Made by a program: the position numbers and the translations under genes. Source: Acorus gramineus (Eukaryota; Streptophyta; Magnoliopsida; Acorales; Acoraceae). From it: a DNA stretch of 64,000 bases. Positions 58,101 to 64,000 of this stretch are shown piece after piece. The notes below the pieces were generated by a model that was not told the origin of the DNA, ran no database searches, and saw only the letters and a list, made by a program, of their open reading frames with translations. How positions within the stretch are numbered: the first letter of the stretch is position 1; each line of letters opens with the position of its first letter. The stretch spans positions 21,685,868 to 21,749,867 of the forward strand of contig CM060852.1 of NCBI GenBank assembly GCA_030737835.1, read 5' to 3'.

Positions 58101-58515
58101 TCATTATGGCAAGAAATTGATAGTTATAGCTGGAAAATTCATGGAATGCCAGCGCTGTTTTAAAAAAGAAACAATCATAATATCTACATAAACATTACTT
58201 TGAACAAAAACGCATCTCTGAGTCTTGGGTGTGTGACTGCATAGTTTTGTTTAATATTCTCATTTTACAACTCTTTTGGTAAAAAAAATCTCATCATTTG
58301 CTAAATGAGTTTCTTGATTGAAATTGCAATTTTAACTAAGGCCGTGAAATTTAAAAACGATTCTTATATCTTTCCGCTTGTTTGCATGATTACTTTGGTT
58401 TCAGATAGAGGACGCCCGAGCTGCTATGTTTATATATCAGAAAAACAAGAAGGAATGGGAAAGGAACATCAAAAAATACATTAAGAGCAAAAGGAAGCTC
58501 AAGGAACATGAGTGA
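55098..58515 (+). CDS. REX4: RNA exonuclease 4-like DEDDh 3'-5' exonuclease
   Basis: Nine exons with GT-AG borders: 55098-55157, 55225-55285, 55380-55461, 56002-56086, 57382-57490, 57576-57664, 57822-57886, 57978-58056, 58405-58515. They total 741 bp and encode 246 residues with consistent phases. ExoI is AMDCEMVGV (Asp, Glu), ExoII VGHSLSNDFKAL (Asp), ExoIII HCSIEDARAA (His, Asp), so all DEDDh residues are present. The N-terminus (NPNWAQLQQKLKQ, LGKRKERP) matches plant REX4 proteins. Yeast Rex4 acts in pre-rRNA ITS1 processing, so a nucleolar role is inferred. The Lys-rich C-terminus (KKYIKSKRKLKE) may be a nuclear or nucleolar signal. It starts with the first ATG after the telo-box. Confidence 0.95.
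55161..55187. repeat. (CT)n microsatellite in intron 1 of the REX4-like gene
   Basis: About 13 CT units directly after the first splice donor. Confidence 0.9.
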
Positions 58516-59153
58516 AAATAAGGTGGTTGGTGAGGAAACAGCAAATGCAATTTTTCAGGGACACACATAGCAAGCCAAACTTATTAGACTCAATATATTC
58601 TATGCAAATTTTAATATTTCCATTGTTGGAGATTGAAGTGTGTGAGGCCTAGAAGTTACTAACAGTAGCTGGATATTGTTACTTGTACAATATTTATTGT
58701 AAGTTCAATTTTTCCTCAAATGTATGCATCCTGATTCGTGCAGATTTTCAGTTTGTTCATGCAAGAAAAGCATTAATCTTTACAGAATGGAATGAGTGTT
58801 CACATAGTTGTAAAGTTTCATTCATGTTACCTTTGACAGAATTGACAAGTGCCTACGTTAGTAAATCTTATAGTATAAGTATGGTAAAAGTATGGATCTT
58901 TTCTAGATGTAATTTGTTATTAATATGAGAAATACATGCAAACAATGATGGGGGATGTGAAATGACAATTAGGATTAGCTTTTTAAATTGACAATTAGGA
59001 TTAGCTTTTTAAATAATGATGAATGAAATAAATCATCTAAACTATCTGGATATATGAATTTTGAATGTACTGGGCAAGTAGTTTGACGACCAAAAGCATT
59101 TTAATTGGAGTTCATATTTTGAAAAATTATCCAATTGGAGTATTTTTTTTTGG
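58516..59153. other. 3'UTR of the REX4-like gene and AT-rich spacer
   Basis: No further exon. A 26-bp direct repeat containing TTGACAATTAGGATTAGC occurs near 58960-59010. Confidence 0.4.
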
Positions 59154-59758
59154 GAAATTAATTCCGGGTCCTTCAGAGACCCTTGAATTATTTTTATGTC
59201 CCTAGAATATTTAGACTTATTTTTAGGTCCCTAGACCCCCAATGTGTATTATATTTGGGTCCTTTTGTCTACACACCATTAAGTCCATTGTTATATTTTT
59301 CATTTTTACCCTTTTTCAGTGTCTGTATGATGTTAAACTATTTGTATACATTGTTAACATTTCAGTGTATACTATTAATAAGTCTATGTACACTGTTAGT
59401 TTGTCTGTGTATTTTGTTGATGGTTTTGTACATTGTTTATTTTTTTATGTTATAAATGTCATTATATTATGACATAATAAAAAATTATTGTTTTTAAGAT
59501 TGATTGTGGTATGTTTGTCATCAAATTTGACACGCGTGAGGGAAGGTCTGATTGTCTCTGTGGATGGAGAAGGGGCCACTAAGAAAATGTGAAGACAGGG
59601 GAAAAATTAAAAAAAATGAATAAAAGATAACTCATATTGGATGGAAGAACCCAGAAATAATATCTCAAGAAATTTGGAGACCTAATAATAATTTTAGATT
59701 TTACAGGGACCTAAAATTAATTTAGGGATTCCCCAGAGGACCTGGAATTAATTTTACC
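59154..59758. mobile_element. TIR element (Mutator-like)
   Basis: The left end GGGAAATTAATTCCGGGTCC pairs with GGTAAAATTAATTCCAGGTCC-type sequence at the right end, and further TTTTAGGTCCC blocks pair inward over about 80 bp. T runs flank both ends, so a T-rich 9-bp target duplication is possible but not provable. Non-coding. Confidence 0.65.
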
Positions 59759-61179
59759 TTTTTTTATTTATAATTTTACCTTTTCGAAAAAATTCGAAGT
59801 GTTTTTCGACTATGGGTTACTGGTTACTGCACACCCAAATGACAACCCACCATGAATCTTCAAAATATCTAACAGAATCCTTTTACAAACTAATAATAAT
59901 AGGGTGGACTCTTTGATAAAATCATGAGTTTGCTTCTTAAAGATCTCATGTTCGAATTTTTTCCTGGTTCACATGATGCACAGGGTTTGAATATTTCAGT
60001 TTCTTGTCACAAGGAAAAAATGAATAGAATAGAATTGATATTTTAATTTGAGGTTTACTAAACAAATCGTTAAATTATATGGATCATATTTAATAATGTT
60101 GAATGATATAAATATCTGTTCCAACTGAAAATTCATCAACTAACCCATTCGGCTTTGGTTGGATTTTGAGACATCAAACCAAAAATTAAAAAAACATAAT
60201 AATAATTTGATGAGTACTTCCACCCGCAGTCCTTGTAAGCAACCTAAATTACAATTTAATTTTATGAAAAACTATTTACTTTGATGATGAAGTATTTGAA
60301 TCTTTTTTTGACATAAAAGAATACATTCAATTCATTGAAGTAAAGGCTTCATTTTGTTTAACAGAGGTACATAATATAAATTTTCAAAAAAATTAGTACA
60401 TTCACTAACTGTAAAAGAGTGTTGTTCTAGTTTGATCTAAAAACCTGAAAGAAAATGTCAGAAACAGTGATTCATGTACCATGTAATAAACTATACATGC
60501 ATTCACAAAAATAAAGTATAAACTTTGATTACTTGAATGATTTGAATAATAAAATATACACCCGAATTAATTGAGTGCACACATTCTTTCATTTTTCCTA
60601 ATTGAATATTTATTCACCTAACAGAGTATATACTCCTTTAGAAATTTTATATAAACCTGAAACTCTAAAAGAGCCAGCGTGGGTTGGGTTTCCAGGAGCA
60701 TGAGATGAATCAACTCATCTAATTCAAACCCAACCAATAAATTGAATATTTTCATAAAATAATAAAATTTTAGCTGTCATGTATCCCTGACCAATTCATA
60801 CAATGGCCATAGCTAATCCCTGTTATTTTACAAAATAAAAATAAATAAATTAATTAAATGAAACAAGTGACAAATTGGATCAATCATCCTCTCAGTGATG
60901 TCATTCTTGCAAGGGCTGGATATCGCTTCCATAGCATGCTTTCACCGGTGTTTTTGGTTTTGAATGCAATAGAATTTCATTTCAAAAAAATCTGAAAGCT
61001 TCGCTTGACCTGCAGAACTCATTGTACTCTTCTTTTCATACATTTCATGGACAAACTGTTCTTCAAACAAAAAACAAAAGCAAGAAAAGATTAGATTAGC
61101 ATCCTTGGAAGCTTTCAAACACACTTTGTTAGCATAAATGAATGATGAAAACCTCCTTTTCTTTGCGTTGGATCTCTGT
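59759..61179. other. Intergenic and 3'UTR of the right-end gene
   Basis: No supported gene. The minus-strand transcript ending at 61180 probably extends its 3'UTR to near 60900. Confidence 0.4.
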
Positions 61180-62446
61180 TTATGGTGACTGAATTGGTCT
61201 GGCAAGTACAAACCGAGATTTCGGATTCACTGACATAAGCAATTCGATGAGAATGATCTTCTTGGGGAGAGGAATCTTAAGACTAGTTTCAAGAATACCT
61301 GCATATGGAAGTGTGGGATTTTATACAAGTGATTTTACCTTTTCAAACTCAAAAAATAAATAAATAATAAATCAATAATTGAGCTTACCAGGAGATAGTT
61401 TGCGCCCCTCGTACAGAACCTTTGCTAGTGGATTACCTGCCCAATGATTGACAGCTATGCGGTTTGTAGGTTGAAATCCAATCACCCTACCATCGATAGC
61501 CATTACCACCTAAGATCAAAGTAAGCAACTTTTAATACACAATTGAGAAAGCAAGTAATACATTCAGAGTGGAGGGTACCAAAATAAATTGGTATAAAGG
61601 CTGGTTTGATAAGGGGATAAGTGGTGGGATAAGAGGTAATTACGGAGATAAATGAGTTGGAGGACAGCTTATCCCTGTTTGATATAAAAAATAATCGAGA
61701 TAAATTACGGACAATTGCCTTAATTTTGAAATGAAAATGATGATATTTTGTTCAACTTAAAAGTTGGGACATTTATTCCAACTTTTTTGTTCTAATTTAG
61801 ACAAATGTAAACATGAATAAAATTGATGGACTTTTTATCCTCTAAAATTAGAACAACTTATCATCGAAACCTTAACCCCTTGCCAAACTAGCCCTCTAAC
61901 ATCATGTGGTATTCTCAGTTGCAATTATGCTATCATGCCATTGCCCGGTAGTCGCAAATTCATCAGATATCTCTTGGGAAACTAATGTAATAAATTGGCT
62001 ATTAAGTTTCTTTTTTTTAATAAAAAGAAAAAGAAAAGATATGAACTACATTTGAGTTCAAATTTCATAACCTGAAGTAAAAATGTTATAAGGCTATTCA
62101 ACATTTTGGAATCTCATGATTCACCTTGTTTTATGAGGGCCAAAAAACAAATATGATACAATGATACCTGATAAGTAGCAATATCTTGTGGCATCTGCAT
62201 TCCAGTATCATTTTTCTCTGATTGAGAGGTTGCATCGCCAGATACTTCTCTATGAGCAGATACATTGCTGGCAAAACCTTCAGTGGCTTCTCCATTCACC
62301 CCCTCAGCAACATTAATACCACTGACACCTAAATGACCAGGAAGTTCCCCAGCCCATGCACCAATTCTTGGGTCATCCATTATATCTCCAAGCCAACCAA
62401 GTGTGTCTTTGATCTTTTTGACCACTGAGGTACACATAGCTTCCAA
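61180..62446 (-). CDS. Unrecognised plant protein, C-terminal exons (gene continues right)
   Basis: Three exons join in phase: 62446-62168 (93 codons, phase 0), 61509-61389, 61298-61180, ending TAA. The peptide reads KKIKDTLGWLGDIMDDPRIG, GAWAGELPGHLG, a Ser/Thr/Glu-rich disordered linker, then VVMAIDGRVIGFQPTNRIAV, NHWAGNPLAKVLYEGRKLSP and LKIPLPKKIILIELLMSVN. The C-terminal block looks folded and conserved but I do not recognise the family. Exon 62446 begins after an acceptor, so the start lies further right; I found no clear exon up to 64000. Confidence 0.75.
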
Positions 62447-64000
62447 CTGTCCATAAAATTAAAATTCTGGATCAATAGAAATATATTTGTTTGAATATGA
62501 GCAAAAAATGATGCATGTAATAACAGATTTATTTTCGCTAAACAAAATAAGCAGTGATAGTAAAGTCAATGAAACAACTAACAAGACATATTGCACTAGA
62601 GTGAGGAAAGGAATGGGTTGACATGTAGATTTGTGTACACTATTTCCTATTTCATGCTACTAGACACAATTGAGTACCCACCTTTCTTTAATTCCATGCC
62701 ATGGATAAGTGAACTTCCCTACTGAAGATCAGGTTGACTTCACATGTCATCAGTGTTAAAATTTCTGTTGGCATATTTTCGCATACTAATATGCACTGAT
62801 CTTATAAAAAAAGGAAACTCCATCCAGTATGTCAAATATTATAATGAAAATTCTTGCTTTTCCTATACGTAGCATCCATGAATGATGTGACGTAACAATG
62901 TCAGCATACATCATGCAAAACAGTGCCGATCGAGTGGGGTGTAATTAAAAAGGAAAAATCAAAAAATAACTATCAGAAGATGCACAATGAAAGTTTATGT
63001 ATAAAACTTTTCTTAATCAAGAGTTTGACCCAATGGACTCTAGTGACATATCTATTTCATAATTTAGAACAGGCTCTTGATCCTATGTGTTAAGAAATAT
63101 GTTGGGGATAGTGGCACTTTTGTTTCATTGAAAATGGAAATGCATTTTTCCTAATCCCTGTCACTATGATTGAAAGCAGGCACTGTGATTGGAGATAGCA
63201 GTTTTAATTTAATTTCTTGGACTGGAAGCAGTCAATTCAATTTTAATATGCAAAACCAATAATCATTTGAAGTTGTGGTGAAAACATCTACAATTAAAAA
63301 TGTTACTACAAAGAGTCATCACCAAAAACTAGACCCCCGTAGATACAGTACATTATTTCAAAATTCAAATTTTTATGTTTGCTCAAGATCCATGCATTTT
63401 GACATGTAATTGTGAAGCATCGAGGTTTTGAAATTCAACTTCAAGTTAACCTTAATCAGTATCAAGTAACTTTTATTGGAGGTCAATGGCAATTTTCAGA
63501 GCACAAGAAACAGGAATAGTACCTAGATGACCTGAAAAGTAAATCACAGTGACATTTTTTTTTTTGAGAGAAACATGTTGACATTTGAATCACCATACTC
63601 TTCCTGGGTCAAGAAATAAATTTATCAATCCATCAACAAAAGTAAACAAGTAGTGCATTAATAACTTCCTATCATCTTACTCCTCTCTTCAAATAAGATC
63701 ATATATTTTTCTTTACCAATCTTCAACAATTTTTATATCGCTAAGATGAGAATAATTTAGGAATGCACTGGTACATTTGAAGTAGTTTATTTCGTAAGAA
63801 AAATATATAGACCTAGGAACATAGAATATTAGTATAATTCAAATTCCAAACTCCAGAGTCATTAGAATATGGTTATGTCGACTCTATTTCATCACGAAAT
63901 CCCAATTTGAAATTATAGATTCTCCTAGCCATATTCTGGTGTTATGAATCTAACCATCAGCTTAAGTGTTCTATAGGCATCTTTCAAGGGCTTACAACCT
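62447..64000. other. Probable long intron of the right-end gene
   Basis: AT-rich, no coding exon I can support on either strand. The next upstream exon is probably outside the window. Confidence 0.35.

Noticed and set aside
1-64000. CRISPR array, prokaryotic operon, viral genome or biosynthetic cluster
   Set aside because: Nothing in the window supports these; the repeats are eukaryotic transposon structures and genes are intron-containing and unrelated to each other.

Overview
The window is nuclear DNA of a flowering plant. Evidence: spliced genes with GT-AG introns and plant-type protein families, an AT-rich background, and a dense nest of plant transposable elements (Ty1/copia, Ty3 chromovirus, L1-type LINE, Mutator-like elements, short terminal-inverted-repeat elements). 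I do not assign a species. No prokaryotic, CRISPR or phage features are present, and I found no rRNA or tRNA gene.

Layout. 1-3480: probable 5' part of a minus-strand gene (leader exon at 3307-3450 with a splice donor), mostly intron-like, with one inverted-repeat element. 3530-5430: AT-rich, with a 160-bp duplication. 5431-9517: decayed short-LTR copia element. 9518-14150: AT-rich intergenic DNA with a 197-bp tandem duplication. 14161-14643: foldback Mutator-like element. 14681-26320: a larger Mutator-like element holding a captured ARM-like gene fragment, itself interrupted by a 10.4-kb Tekay/Del-type chromovirus (15040-25405). 27780-28792: copia-type solo LTR with a perfect 5-bp target duplication. 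29107-30122: internally deleted copia on the minus strand. 33389-39450: near full-length LINE on the minus strand flanked by a target duplication. 40155-46261: intact 8-exon minus-strand gene for the PDAP1/PP28 (28-kDa heat- and acid-stable phosphoprotein) family. 46496-54924: cluster of TIR elements, including two related 1.4-kb Mutator-like copies and a Pack-MULE carrying a BAHD acyltransferase fragment, each with a perfect 9-bp target duplication, plus a gypsy LTR remnant. 55098-58515: intact 9-exon plus-strand gene for an RNA exonuclease 4-like DEDDh nuclease. 59154-59758: another TIR element. 61180-62446 and onward: 3' exons of an unrecognised minus-strand gene that continues to the right.

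How the parts work together. Only three loci look like functioning host genes: PDAP1-like, REX4-like, and the partial gene at the right end; a fourth may start at 3450. The REX4-like gene has a site-II motif and a telo-box just upstream of its ATG, as in plant ribosome-biogenesis genes, and a Mutator-like element ends only 173 bp upstream of that ATG. Everything else is transposon archaeology. The main points are a 171-bp flanking duplication at the chromovirus that looks like recombination with an empty allele, two independent gene-capture elements, and a window-wide excess of C-to-T type stop codons in dead elements. I found no convincing new multi-gene system.
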